64,000 nucleotides of DNA, taken from assembly GCF_000472425.1 (NCBI RefSeq), contig NZ_AXAI01000003.1, positions 188,156-252,155 on the forward strand, in the 5' to 3' direction. The translations under genes were made by a program, and so were the position numbers. The DNA comes from Bradyrhizobium sp. Tv2a-2 (GTDB lineage Bacteria; Pseudomonadota; Alphaproteobacteria; Rhizobiales; Xanthobacteraceae). The notes under the pieces are model-generated. The model was not told where the DNA came from. It saw only the letters and a list, made by a program, of their open reading frames with translations, and made no database searches. Within the stretch, counting starts at the first letter, position 1. Every line of letters begins with the position of its first letter. This document shows positions 19,151 through 28,299 of this stretch, piece after piece.

Positions 19151-19580
19151 CGACTCTGCTGCATCGGGGCTGCATCGTTCGAGACGGATCTCGCCCGAGC
19201 TTTGCATCGTTCGCGCCCTCCTAAAAAGTCAGAGGGCGCAGGGAAGGCCGGGTGGCCGCTGCACCCGGGGCCCTCGCGCAGAAAAAATTTGCGCGAGCGC
19301 GACCACCACAGGTGCGGGCGGTGATCATACCGGCCTTCCCTGCGCAGTGGTTTTACGGCTTATACGCGCTCTCCTCGGTGAACCATCCCGTTTGCGACCG
19401 TCGCCCGCGTGATGCGCAAGCATCATCGCGAACTTGAGCGCCGGACCTCGGGGCGCCAGGACCACACGATTTCGCCGTCCGCAAAGACCGCCGCCCGTCA
19501 GTCAGCGCCTTTGCGTCCACCGCATCCCCGCCTCACGTGTCGTGACGACCGTGATACGTCCCTCTGCAAACGAGGCGAGA
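19151..19580. other. non-coding block with structured element
   Basis: This 430-bp stretch between the LysR gene and the phasin gene has no convincing ORF. It contains the 110-bp stepped inverted repeat and then about 215 bp (19346-19560) of sequence rich in short CG repeats. I recall similar sequence as an abundant dispersed intergenic element in Bradyrhizobium genomes. Only one copy is present in this window, so the repeat status cannot be shown here. Confidence 0.55.
19236..19345. repeat. 110-bp stepped inverted repeat
   Basis: GCGCAGGGAAGGCCGG (19236-19251) is perfectly complementary to CCGGCCTTCCCTGCGC (19330-19345). Inside lie GCACC/GGTGC (19261-19265 with 19311-19315) and an innermost 8-bp stem CTCGCGCA/TGCGCGAG (19273-19280 with 19290-19297) with an A/T-rich loop. 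Together they form a rod-like stem of about 110 nt in DNA or RNA. Confidence 0.8.
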
Positions 19581-20180
19581 TCAGCGAGGGCTGATCATTC
19601 GGGCAACAAGGCCCTCCCAGTGCTGCAACCTCTGTCGGGCCAGTTGGCTGTGGAGCTTGCCAATCTTGCGCGTCTCGGCGACGAAGCCGTCATAAGCCTG
19701 CTTGGCGAATTCGGTCTGAAGCTGGATCACCTTGTCCAGCGACCGCACGGTTGCAAGCCGCGCGAAGAACGACTGCGTCTGATCGAGCGAGTGCCGCGTG
19801 TAGTTGCTATAGGCGTCGACGATTGTTTGATAGCTGACTGGGACCACCTGCACGGCTGCCACCGGGGCAACTGCGGTCTCCTCGACCGCCGTCACCGGAA
19901 CAACCGCGGCCGCTTCCGCCGCAGCAACCGGGACCAACGGAGCGTCCTCGATCGGCATGGTGTCGTCGAGCAGCGTTGCTGGAACCACCACGGTTTCTGG
20001 AACCACAATGGGTGCATCGATTGTCGTCGCGACTTCGGGCAACTGATCCGCCTGCGGTTCCTGTGCTGCAGCGGGCTTCCGCTTCCGCGACTCGGCCTTC
20101 TTGCCCTCCTGCTCCGCCTTCCCCTTACGCTGCACGGGTTTCTTCACCGGCTTGTTCTCGGTCTCGTCCCCACTTAACAT
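19581..20180 (-). CDS. phasin family protein
   Basis: The 199-residue protein has a Lys-rich N-terminus (KPVKKPVQRKGKAEQEGKKA), a Pro/Val/Ala/Thr-rich low-complexity linker (about 45-110), and a C-terminal helical phasin domain. The domain begins VSYQTIVDAYSNYTRHSLDQTQSFFARL and continues KVIQLQTEFAKQAYDGFVAETRKIGKL. Phasins coat polyhydroxyalkanoate granules. The PAKKPA-like basic and Pro-rich region resembles DNA-associating phasins, which is inference. AAGGAGT precedes the start at 20180. The gene stands alone. Confidence 0.82.
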   Translation of the reverse strand: MLSGDETENKPVKKPVQRKGKAEQEGKKAESRKRKPAAAQEPQADQLPEVATTIDAPIVVPETVVVPATLLDDTMPIEDAPLVPVAAAEAAAVVPVTAVEETAVAPVAAVQVVPVSYQTIVDAYSNYTRHSLDQTQSFFARLATVRSLDKVIQLQTEFAKQAYDGFVAETRKIGKLHSQLARQRLQHWEGLVARMISPR

Positions 20181-20322
20181 GACTGAAATACTCCTTAGGT
20201 TCCAAGTATCGATTCGGACGGCAGCGTCCGCCATCTTTGCGCTCGAATCTGGGTTGTGGCCTGTTCTCGGCGCGGCAGACACGTGTTCGCATTTGGAACG
20301 TTGAACTGGCCAGCCCGTACGA

Positions 20323-21165
20323 CTACGGGTACGGCTTTGGCGACCAGCCATAGGCCTTGGCACAGGCTCCGCCCATCAGCATGGCCCGCTCGCTGTCGCT
20401 CAGCCGATCAGTGCCGAGGAAGGGCTCGACCGCCTCCGCGTAGTTGACGACCGCGAAGGCGCGCGTCCAGTCGGTTCCCCAGAGGCAACGCTCGAAACCC
20501 CAGGCGTCAAAGATGCGCCCGAGTGGATCCCAGATATCGGGGAATGGATAAGGCTCGCGGGACAGCGTGCAGGCGCCGCTGATCTTGATCACCAGGTTCG
20601 CGCGCTTGGCAAGCTCCACCACCTTCGGCAGATCGGCCCAGGGCTCTTGCGGCGCCGGCGGCACCCGCGGCTGGATGATGCCGAGATGGTCGAGGATGAA
20701 ACGCGTGTCAGGATGGCGATCGATGAGCGCCATGCCGGCGTCGAGATTGCCCCAGCACAGGATGTTGACCGGGAAGTCGTAACGAACGGCCGCGCGTGCG
20801 ATCCGGTCGAGGCCCTCATCGGACGCGCGCTTGTGCTCCCTGGTCAGCATGATGCGTATGCCGACGGTGCCCGGCGTCTTCTTCCAATCCGCGACGACAT
20901 CGGCCACATCGGGATTGTCGGGGTCGACGGGCTTGACGATGCCGAAGCGGGTCGGATGCGCCCGCTGCACCTCGACGGCGTAGCTTGCATCGTAACGATA
21001 CATCGAAAAGGCCGAGATGAAGATCGCGCCATCGACGCCAACCTTGTCCATCGCCGCCACCATCTCGTCGCCAGTGACGTGATCAGGCCAGTTCGGCACC
21101 GTCGCCCAGGGGCGCTTTGGCGTGTTTGCCTCGTAGGCATGAACCTGGGAATCGATCTTCATCAT
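20323..21165 (-). CDS. amidohydrolase family protein (TIM barrel)
   Basis: The 280-residue PF04909-type metal-dependent hydrolase or decarboxylase starts MMKIDSQVHAYE with a single-His version of the N-terminal metal motif. FILDHLGI and CLWGTDWTRAF near the C-terminus carry the typical His and Asp. The closest recognised relatives are dicarboxylate lactonases and uncharacterised amidohydrolases; substrate unknown. AGAGGAGA sits about 8 bases before ATG 21165, and a second ATG follows at once. It lies upstream of the phasin gene on the same strand with a 140-bp gap. Confidence 0.8.
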   Translation of the reverse strand: MMKIDSQVHAYEANTPKRPWATVPNWPDHVTGDEMVAAMDKVGVDGAIFISAFSMYRYDASYAVEVQRAHPTRFGIVKPVDPDNPDVADVVADWKKTPGTVGIRIMLTREHKRASDEGLDRIARAAVRYDFPVNILCWGNLDAGMALIDRHPDTRFILDHLGIIQPRVPPAPQEPWADLPKVVELAKRANLVIKISGACTLSREPYPFPDIWDPLGRIFDAWGFERCLWGTDWTRAFAVVNYAEAVEPFLGTDRLSDSERAMLMGGACAKAYGWSPKPYP

Positions 21166-21353
21166 TGGGACGTCTCCTCTGATTCGTGCGAGTTTGGACA
21201 CTGCCGGTCGCGCGAGTCCAGAGGGCACAGCGCGCGCATAGGGGTGCGGGATTTATTTCTGATTCTGTCCGGGATCATGATCGTCATCCCGATGGCATTG
21301 CGGCAACATCGATTTGAATCGCCTTCGGACGGAACACAGTCTAGCTTGCAACG

Positions 21354-21674
21354 ATGTTGCGCATATTGTCCCTGTCGAGTGTCCTTCTCGTGTCGCTGCT
21401 GCCGGCCAGCGCATTCTCGGCGTCCGCTCACAAGCAGCAGCTCCATCATTGGCATGGCTACGGCTTCCTGCCGGGCTATCATCAGCCGCCGAACCCTCAC
21501 ATCCCGGTGTATGGTGCAAACCGCAGTGGGCCGGATTTTACGCCGATGTACTGGTACATGGGCGATTGGCACTATTTCGGTCGTCCCGGCTTTTATCGCG
21601 GGCGCTACAACGGCGGCGGTTTTGGTCCGTGCTGGACCTGGACGCCGATTGGTCCCGCATGGAATTGCGGGTAG
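21354..21674 (+). CDS. small secreted His/Tyr/Gly-rich protein
   Basis: The 106-residue protein has a clear Sec signal (LRILSLSSVLLVSLLPASAF, cleavage near SASA). The mature part is rich in His, Tyr, Trp, Pro and Gly: LHHWHGYGFLPGYHQPPNPH, YWYMGDWHYFGRPGFYRGRY, and a Cys pair at GPCWTWTPIGPAWNCG. Composition and length are constrained rather than random, supporting a real gene. The His-rich segment could bind metal (inference). No function is recognised. Confidence 0.6.
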   Translation: MLRILSLSSVLLVSLLPASAFSASAHKQQLHHWHGYGFLPGYHQPPNPHIPVYGANRSGPDFTPMYWYMGDWHYFGRPGFYRGRYNGGGFGPCWTWTPIGPAWNCG

Positions 21675-21887
21675 AACCCAATCCGCCCTAAGAACCTTGT
21701 CTCGATAGGCAATCCCGATTGCGCGATAGCCGAGCTCGATAATGCGGACGAGGTTTCGCCGACCTAACTGGCTTGGCGCCCGCGCAATTACGCTGGTGTT
21801 GATCCGCCATACGCGCTAACGGAATTTCCAGCCCGGCTTGGATCGGGCATTCAAGAAAATACAGACACAATCACTGGAAGAGGGAGC

Positions 21888-22952
21888 ATGGCGCGCAATA
21901 TTCTGATCCTTGGAGCTTCGTACGGCTCCTTGCTGGGGACAAAGCTTCTGATGGCGGGTCACAATGTGACCCTGGTTTGCCGGACGAAGACTGCAGAGCT
22001 TATCAATCGCGACGGTACCGAAGTCCGCATCAAGCTGCGTGACGAAGCGACGCACCGTGCGATCTTCTCACGCGATCTGCCTGGCAAGCTGGACGCGGTT
22101 ACGCCCGACAAGGTCGACGTGTCCCGTTACGACATGGTCGGTCTTGCGATGCAGGAGCCGCAATACACCAACCACACGGTCCGCGTCCTGATGATCAAGA
22201 TCGCGGAGGCGGGGCTGCCCTGTCTCTCGATCATGAACATGCCGCCGCTGCCGTATCTGAAGCGGATCACGGCGCTCAAGGATATGGACCTCGAGGAGGC
22301 CTATACCAATGCCCAGGTGTGGGAGCGGTTCAAGCCAGGGCTGGTGACGCTGTGCTCGCCCGATCCGCAGGCGTTTCGTCCGCCGGAAGAGGCGGCGAAC
22401 GTGCTGCATGTCGGCCTGCCCACCAACTTCAAGGCTTCGGTCTTCGCGGACGAGAAGCACAACAAGGTGCTGCGAGAGCTGGAAGCCGACATCGATGCGG
22501 TAACGCTCGCTGGCCAGGACGTGCCGGTGAAGCTGAAAGTGTTCGACTCGCTGTTCGTGCCGCTGGCGAAATGGTCGATGCTGCTGACCGGGAATTATCG
22601 CTGCATCACGCCGCACGAGCCGCAGTCGATCCGCGATGCCGTGCATGGCGACCTGAAGCTGTCGCAGTCAATCTACGACCATGTCGATGCGGTTGCGCGA
22701 CGTCTCGGCGCCGAGGCGAACGACCAGGTTCCGTTCGAGAAATATGCCAAGGCGGCGCAGAGCCTGCTCAAGCCGTCGTCGGCAGCACGCGCGGTCGCCA
22801 GCGGCGCGCCCTTCATCGAGCGGGTCGACCTGCTGGTGAAGCTGATCTCCCATCAGCTCGACATGCCCAATGGCGAGGTCGATCGCACGGTCGATATCGT
22901 GGATCAGAAGTTGAGCGAGAAGATCGTGCCGGGCGGCTCCGGCTCCTCCTGA
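21888..22952 (+). CDS. ketopantoate reductase-like NAD(P)-binding protein
   Basis: The 354-residue protein has an N-terminal Rossmann fold (ILILGASYGSLLGTKLLMAGHNVTLVCR), as in the ApbA/PanE N-terminal domain, and a helical C-terminal half. The middle (QEPQYTNHTVRVLMIKIAEAGLPCLSIMNMPPLPYL) matches the strand-helix pattern of the family but lacks the usual NG-L motif of pantothenate enzymes. A true PanE role is therefore doubtful and a different 2-keto or opine-type reductase is more likely. GGAAGAGGGAG precedes the ATG. It has no operon partner. Confidence 0.72.
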   Translation: MARNILILGASYGSLLGTKLLMAGHNVTLVCRTKTAELINRDGTEVRIKLRDEATHRAIFSRDLPGKLDAVTPDKVDVSRYDMVGLAMQEPQYTNHTVRVLMIKIAEAGLPCLSIMNMPPLPYLKRITALKDMDLEEAYTNAQVWERFKPGLVTLCSPDPQAFRPPEEAANVLHVGLPTNFKASVFADEKHNKVLRELEADIDAVTLAGQDVPVKLKVFDSLFVPLAKWSMLLTGNYRCITPHEPQSIRDAVHGDLKLSQSIYDHVDAVARRLGAEANDQVPFEKYAKAAQSLLKPSSAARAVASGAPFIERVDLLVKLISHQLDMPNGEVDRTVDIVDQKLSEKIVPGGSGSS

Positions 22953-23008
22953 CAAGCATCGTCGCAGCGTATGGGGCGGATGAGTGCCAGCGTCATCCGC
23001 TCCACGCG

Positions 23009-23986
23009 CTACTCAGGCCGAACATGCATCGCGTCCAGTGTCTGACTCCACTTGTCAACTTCCGCCTTGAGAAATGCGCTCAGGCCCTCCGGCGTGGCGA
23101 GATCGTCCGGGACAACGGTGGTTTCGAGCTTCGCCAGTTGCCGCGCCAATGTTGGGTCATGCAGAGCCTGCCGCAAGGCGAAGGCGAGCCGGGAGACGAC
23201 GTGCTGCGGCATTCCTCTGGGACCAAGTAGGGCGATCCAGACGCTCGTTTCGAGATGCGCGAGTCCCGCCTCGTCGCAGGTCGGCAAGGATGGCAGCTGG
23301 TCCAGCTTTTCATGGGTGGTCACGCAATAGGCCTTGATATTTCCGGCCTTGATCTGTTCGGCCGTATTGGCGACCTGGTCGCACATCAGGTCGACTTGAC
23401 CTGCCACCAAATCGTTCAGGGCAGGATTCATTCCGCGATAGGAAATGGCGGTCACTGAAGCGCCGATGGACTGGGCAAAGAACAGGTTGCAGAGATAGGA
23501 TGCGCTACCCCGTCCTGCGTCGGCGAGATTGATGGTCTGCTGGTTCGTCTTGATGTAGGCAACGAGCTCGCGCAAATTCGTCGCAGCGATTGCCCTCCTG
23601 GCCACGATCACCTGCGGTGTTCTGGTGACCAGACCGATCGGATCGAAGTCCTTGAGAGGATCATAGGTGCGCCTCTTGTAGAGCGCGGGCGCCGCCGCAA
23701 ACGTGATGTTATGCATCAGAAGCGTGTATCCGTCCGGCGCGGCCTGGGCGACCCGCCCCACACCAATCGTACCGCTGGCGCCTCCCACATTTTCGATGAC
23801 GATCTGCTGTCCGAGTTCCGCGCTCATCAAGTTTCCGATCCAGCGCGCGAACAGGTCTGATGGACCGCCAGGGGCATTTGGAACAACGATGGTAATGACG
23901 TGAGAGGGATAGTCCTGGGCCACCGCCGCGTGCGATGCAATCAGACAAAGAAGGCTGAGCAAGCTCGACCAGCGCCTCGTCATCAT
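23009..23986 (-). CDS. tripartite tricarboxylate transporter receptor (Bug family)
   Basis: The 325-residue periplasmic solute-binding protein has a signal peptide (RRWSSLLSLLCLIASHAAVA) followed by the Bug hallmarks YPSHVITIVVPNAPGGPSD, GQQIVIENVGGASGTIG and APDGYTLLMHN. The family binds organic acids such as tricarboxylates, nicotinate or phthalates. GGGAGGGG precedes the chosen start. No TctA or TctB membrane gene is present nearby, so it is an orphan receptor. It is divergent from an MFS carrier 430 bp away. Confidence 0.88.
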   Translation of the reverse strand: MMTRRWSSLLSLLCLIASHAAVAQDYPSHVITIVVPNAPGGPSDLFARWIGNLMSAELGQQIVIENVGGASGTIGVGRVAQAAPDGYTLLMHNITFAAAPALYKRRTYDPLKDFDPIGLVTRTPQVIVARRAIAATNLRELVAYIKTNQQTINLADAGRGSASYLCNLFFAQSIGASVTAISYRGMNPALNDLVAGQVDLMCDQVANTAEQIKAGNIKAYCVTTHEKLDQLPSLPTCDEAGLAHLETSVWIALLGPRGMPQHVVSRLAFALRQALHDPTLARQLAKLETTVVPDDLATPEGLSAFLKAEVDKWSQTLDAMHVRPE

Positions 23987-24007
23987 GAGGCCCCTCCCTG
24001 AAGGCAC

Positions 24008-24411
24008 CTCTTTTCCTTATTGCCCATATCGGCGAGCCAACATGTCGTCGGCTGTCCAGCCTGAGCGACGCACCGCATGGCGGACGGTTTTCGTCCGCAT
24101 CATTCGAAAAGCGAAGGTCCGCCGCAGGGCGAGACCGCGCAATGGCGGAAATGGGCTAACTCCAGACGAAGACGAGCATCACCCATTATTCCCCGCCTGC
24201 CGGAGCGTGCGTCACCGGCAGACCATCAGGGATGGTTCTCAATCCTGCGCTCGATTGGAGCCTTCGCTTTTATCGAACGCTTCCATCGATATGTTCTTCT
24301 GGATTTCCGGCTGACAAGCGCCCAAACATGGCTGTCAGGACCATTCTCGCCAAGAAGGAATGGCCGCAGAGCAGCGCGGGGAGAACGCCTGGCGCGCCGG
24401 GGAGGACATCA
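24008..24411. other. intergenic region between Bug receptor and MFS gene
   Basis: About 400 bp holding the divergent control region of the Bug receptor and the MFS transporter. No coding frame with family-like sequence and no strong inverted repeat was found. The only clear signal is the GGGGAGGA ribosome-binding site just before 24412. Confidence 0.4.
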
Positions 24412-25824
24412 ATGAGTGCCGTCGGCATCGACAGCAGCAATGTTGGTTATGCGCCCGCGACCAGTGGGCCGAACGAGATTTCGCGACGGCTGGAAAGCCT
24501 GCCGGCCTCGCCCTATCTCTGGCGGCTGGTGATCCTGCTCTCGCTCGGCGGCTGCTTCGAGATCTATGATCTGTTCCTGACAGGCTATATCGCGCCGGGG
24601 CTGACCCGCAGCGGCCTGTTGAGCACCACAACCGAGAGCTTCTTCGGTTTCTCGGGCATCGGCGCCTTTGTCGCGGCGACCTTTGCAGGCCTGTTTGCCG
24701 GCACGTTCTTCCTGGGGTTTCTCGCCGACCGGTTCGGACGGCGTGCGATCTTCACGTTCGCGCTGCTTAGCTATAGCGCGGCATCGGTGATCATGACATT
24801 CCAGACCACCTCCGGCGGCCTGCTGCTATGGCGTTTCATCGCGGGGATCGGCATCGGCGTCGAGATCATCACCATCGACGCCTACATCACCGAGTTGGTG
24901 CCGAGCTGGATGCGCGGGCGCGCCTTTGCCATCAACCAGGCGGTGATGTTCATGGCCGTGCCGGTTGTCGCCTTCCTCGCCTGGTCGCTGGTGCCGCTAA
25001 AACCTTACGGCCTCGATGGCTGGCGCTGGGTGGTCTTGATTGGAGCCGCCGCCAGCATGGTGATCTGGGTGCTGCGATTATTCGTGCCGGAGAGCCCGCT
25101 CTGGCTCGCCCGCCATGGCCGCGACCGCGAGGCGATTGCAGTGGTTCGCAAGCTTGAGGCCGCGACCGGCGGCCAACCGCAGGACTTTCTTATGCCAGAG
25201 GGACGGCCGTCGGCCGCGGCGCAGAAGGCGAGCTTCAGCGAGCTGTTCCGAGCGCCCTATCTGTCGCTGGTCGTGCTGTTCATGGTGTTCAATTTCTGCC
25301 AGGCCTTCGGCTTCTATGGCTTCGCCAACTGGGTACCGACGCTGCTGGTGGAAAAGGGCATCACCGTCACCAAGAGCCTGCAATATTCCTTCATCGTGGC
25401 TTTCGCCTATCCGATCGCGCCGCTGCTTGCGGCAAGCTTTGCTGATCGCTACGAGCGCAAATGGATCATCTCGGGAGCCTGCGTCGCCATTATCGCCTTC
25501 GGGCTTGCCTTCGCCGAGCTGACCCAGCCCGTGCTGCTGATCGCCTGCGGCGTGCTGCTGACGGCAGCCAACACCACGATGTCCTACGCCTATCACGCCT
25601 ACCAGACCGAGGTGTTTCCGACCGCGGTACGGGCGCGGGCGGCCGGGCTTGTCTATTCCATGAGCCGGATCAGCGCGACCTTCTCCGGTTTCATCGTTGC
25701 CTTCATGCTGCGCGAGGGCGGCGTCACCGCCGTGTTCGCCCTGATCACGGCCGCGATGGTCGTGGTGATCGTGACGCTCGCGGCATTCGGCCCCGATGTG
25801 CGCGGCAAGGCGCTCGACGCCTAG
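24412..25824 (+). CDS. MFS transporter (sugar/organic-acid porter type)
   Basis: The 470-residue protein has twelve predicted membrane helices and the MFS motif A in loop 2-3 (GFLADRFGRRAIF). A second copy occurs after helix 8 (ASFADRYERKWII). It also has PESPLWLARHGR, typical of the metabolite:H+ symporter branch. The start at 24412 has GGGGAGGA upstream; an in-frame extension to 24232 is not homologous. Substrate unknown; aromatic acids or other carboxylates are usual for this branch. Confidence 0.88.
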   Translation: MSAVGIDSSNVGYAPATSGPNEISRRLESLPASPYLWRLVILLSLGGCFEIYDLFLTGYIAPGLTRSGLLSTTTESFFGFSGIGAFVAATFAGLFAGTFFLGFLADRFGRRAIFTFALLSYSAASVIMTFQTTSGGLLLWRFIAGIGIGVEIITIDAYITELVPSWMRGRAFAINQAVMFMAVPVVAFLAWSLVPLKPYGLDGWRWVVLIGAAASMVIWVLRLFVPESPLWLARHGRDREAIAVVRKLEAATGGQPQDFLMPEGRPSAAAQKASFSELFRAPYLSLVVLFMVFNFCQAFGFYGFANWVPTLLVEKGITVTKSLQYSFIVAFAYPIAPLLAASFADRYERKWIISGACVAIIAFGLAFAELTQPVLLIACGVLLTAANTTMSYAYHAYQTEVFPTAVRARAAGLVYSMSRISATFSGFIVAFMLREGGVTAVFALITAAMVVVIVTLAAFGPDVRGKALDA

Positions 25825-25889
25825 GACGTCAAGCGGCCGATCGTCGCGGCCTTGAAAATCAAGACCTTGCCGAAGCCAGAAAGCGTATC

Positions 25890-25919
25890 TACCTCTCGCG
25901 TGACCCTTTGCGAGAGGTA
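25890..25919 (+). promoter_or_regulatory. hairpin covering the EI24 gene ribosome-binding site
   Basis: TACCTCTCGC (25890-25899) is perfectly complementary to GCGAGAGGTA (25910-25919) with a 10-nt loop. The 3' arm contains AGAGG, the only Shine-Dalgarno-like sequence for the ATG at 25927. In mRNA the hairpin would hide the ribosome-binding site and could act as a translational switch. Confidence 0.6.
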
Positions 25920-25926
25920 AGCCATT

Positions 25927-26679
25927 ATGATCGAGGCCGCCGTCAAGGCGCTTGAGGAAATGCTGTCGCCGCCGATGCGTTCCATTCTGTGGCGCTCGAT
26001 CGGGCTCGCCTTGGTGCTGATCACGGTGCTGTCGGTCGGACTACAGCGTCTCTTGAGCTGGCTTGCCACATCCGGCGAGAGCTGGGCAGAGGCGGCGATC
26101 GGCCCCGGCGCCCACATGCCGCTCTATGTGCTGGCCTGGATCGTCTCGGTCGCCGCCGGGCTCGGCATCGTGTTCGGCGCTATCCTGTTGATGCCGGCGA
26201 TCACCTCGCTGGTGGCGAGTCTTTTTGTTGATGAGATCGCCGACCATGTGGAGCGCGAGCACTATCCGGCCGAACGTCCGGGCGTGGCGCTGCCGTTTGC
26301 GATCGCCATGCACGAGGGCGTCAAGACGGCGCTTCTCACCATCCTGGTCTATTTGATCGCGCTGCCGTTCGTGTTCCTGGCCGGCGTCGGCTTCGTCGGC
26401 TTCTTCATCGCGACCGCCTGGCTTCTCGGCCGCGAATATTTCGAGCTCGCGGCCATGCGCTTCCGCTCGCCGGAGGAGGCCAAGGCGATGCGGCGCGACA
26501 ATGCCGCCACCATCTTCACCGCCGGACTCTTCATCGCCGCTTTCGTCTCGATCCCGGTCGTCAACCTGGCGACACCGCTGTTCGGCATGGCCTTCATGGT
26601 CCACATGCACAAGAGGCTGTCGGGGCCGCGGCCCGAGCTGATCGAGCCGGCGCGGCGGCGCGAGGCCTCGTTACGCTGA
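25927..26679 (+). CDS. EI24/CysZ-family membrane protein
   Basis: The 250-residue protein has four to five membrane helices and the EI24 pattern: LPFAIAMHEGVKTALLTILVYLIALPFVF, then FFIATAWLLGREYFELAAMR and a C-terminal NLATPLFGMAFMVHMHKR. CysZ relatives take up sulfate, but many alphaproteobacterial members are uncharacterised and the cysteine context is missing here. The RBS lies in a strong hairpin. The 3' end overlaps the convergent DHA2 transporter gene by 9 nt. Confidence 0.85.
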   Translation: MIEAAVKALEEMLSPPMRSILWRSIGLALVLITVLSVGLQRLLSWLATSGESWAEAAIGPGAHMPLYVLAWIVSVAAGLGIVFGAILLMPAITSLVASLFVDEIADHVEREHYPAERPGVALPFAIAMHEGVKTALLTILVYLIALPFVFLAGVGFVGFFIATAWLLGREYFELAAMRFRSPEEAKAMRRDNAATIFTAGLFIAAFVSIPVVNLATPLFGMAFMVHMHKRLSGPRPELIEPARRREASLR

Positions 26680-28299
26680 CGGCGAAAAGCCGCAGCGCCG
26701 CAGTACGATCTTGGCGAACTTGAACGGCTCGGGCGTGAACGGCCCGGGCGGCGCACGGGTGATACAGGCTGTGACCACGAGCCCCGCGATCGCAAACCAG
26801 AAGCACAGCCAGAAGCCGTCAATATAGGCGAGCACATTGGCTTCGCGCTGGACCAGCGAGGCCAACAGGTCGACCGCGCGCGCCGGCGCACTGCCTGCGT
26901 CGAAGCCCGCGAAGTAATTCGAGAATTGCTTCAGCATCCCGGTCACGTCCGCGCTGCCGTTCTCGACATGCACGCCGATGTAATAGGAATGGATCTGCTC
27001 GCGCACGCGGAGCCAGGTGCCCATCAGCGCAATGCCGATCTCGGAGCCGCCGAGCCGGCAGACCTGGATATAGGCCGCGAAGGCCGTGGCCCGGCTCGGA
27101 TCGGAGTTCGACAGCAGCGTGATGATGACAGGCAACAGCGTCAGCGCCTGGCCGATCGACAGCAGCACCACGATGACGACGAAATCTCCGCGCGCCCACT
27201 CATGGGTGAGCTGCGTGCCGAGCAGATTGGCTGCGGCGAAAGCGGAGAAGCCCAGCACCACGACGGCCCTCGTATCGAAATGCCGCAGCAGCCAGATCGA
27301 CAGCGGCACCAGCACGATCATCGGCAGAGCGCCGTAAGTCAGCAGCAGCGTGCCGGTCTGCTCTGGCCTCAGGCCTGCGATGGTCGCGAGGAAATTCGGC
27401 ACCAGCGACGAGTTGGCCAGACCCGACAGCGTGTAGAGCACGATCCCGAGCAGCGAGAGCCCTATATTGCGCGAGAACAGCACGTTGACATGAGCCCAGG
27501 GCTCCTTGACGAGCATCTCGTTGATTACGAAGACGACGAACAGCACCGCGCCGCCGGCCAGCAGTGCGATCACCGTGCCGGATCCCAGCCAGTCGAGCCG
27601 ATTGCCCTGGTCGAGCCCGGCATAGATCATGGACACGGAGGTGCCAAGCAGCAGCATGCCGCCCCAATCCGCATTCCTGAGCAGGTCACGATTGATCGGC
27701 TCGCTTGGCGTGCCGAGATAGACGAAAAGCGCCATCAGCGGCGCGATGAAAACGCCTTGCCAGTACAGCCACTGCCAGCCGAGATGCTCGACATAGTAGC
27801 CAACCGCGGACTGGCTGGTATCGAAGGCAAAGCCGACACGGATGGCGTAAATCGAGATCGCCGGCAGCCACCAGCGGATCGGCAAGTTACGGAAAATGAT
27901 CATCAAGGTCGCAGGCACGAAGGTGCCGAGCAACATGCCGTGGACGACACTGAGCGTGATCAGTACCGGATATTGATGAACCAGCGGGATCACGAGCGAT
28001 ACCACTGAATAGAGCAGGCTCGCAAAGCCGAGCACCCAGCGCAGGCCGAACGCGGTCGCCAGCCACGCCACCGACGGCGCGATGAAGATCTGCGAGCCGA
28101 TCGCCGCAGTCGAGAACCACGCGCCTTCGTCAAAGCCGAGCGAGAAGCCGCCGCGCAGGTCCGGCAGCCCGACCGAAGTCAGCCTGGTGTCGAAATTGGC
28201 GAGAAAGGCGCCGAGCAGCACCGCGCCGACAGCAAAAATCGGATAACGCGCAACGCCGCCGCGCGAGACCGGCCCGCGATTGCCGCTACTTTCCGCCAT
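26671..28299 (-). CDS. DHA2-family MFS exporter (EmrB-like), copy 1
   Basis: The 542-residue protein has about 14 predicted membrane helices. It begins RYPIFAVGAVLLGAFLANFDTRL, an unusual replacement for the classical D-x-T-I-V-N motif C entry, and contains LIPLVHQYPVLITLSVVHGMLLGTF. DHA2 proteins pair with HlyD-type adaptors to pump hydrophobic compounds past the outer membrane. The ATG at 28299 lies within the end of the adaptor gene (14-nt overlap), so the two are coupled. It is the last gene of the PKS-methyltransferase-exporter run. Confidence 0.88.
   Translation of the reverse strand: MAESSGNRGPVSRGGVARYPIFAVGAVLLGAFLANFDTRLTSVGLPDLRGGFSLGFDEGAWFSTAAIGSQIFIAPSVAWLATAFGLRWVLGFASLLYSVVSLVIPLVHQYPVLITLSVVHGMLLGTFVPATLMIIFRNLPIRWWLPAISIYAIRVGFAFDTSQSAVGYYVEHLGWQWLYWQGVFIAPLMALFVYLGTPSEPINRDLLRNADWGGMLLLGTSVSMIYAGLDQGNRLDWLGSGTVIALLAGGAVLFVVFVINEMLVKEPWAHVNVLFSRNIGLSLLGIVLYTLSGLANSSLVPNFLATIAGLRPEQTGTLLLTYGALPMIVLVPLSIWLLRHFDTRAVVVLGFSAFAAANLLGTQLTHEWARGDFVVIVVLLSIGQALTLLPVIITLLSNSDPSRATAFAAYIQVCRLGGSEIGIALMGTWLRVREQIHSYYIGVHVENGSADVTGMLKQFSNYFAGFDAGSAPARAVDLLASLVQREANVLAYIDGFWLCFWFAIAGLVVTACITRAPPGPFTPEPFKFAKIVLRRCGFSPSA

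Noticed and set aside
25825-25926. ROSE-type RNA thermometer before the EI24 gene
   Set aside because: The hairpin is a simple perfect stem; the multi-hairpin layout and U(U/C)GCU motif of ROSE elements are not seen, so only a generic RBS-masking hairpin is reported.
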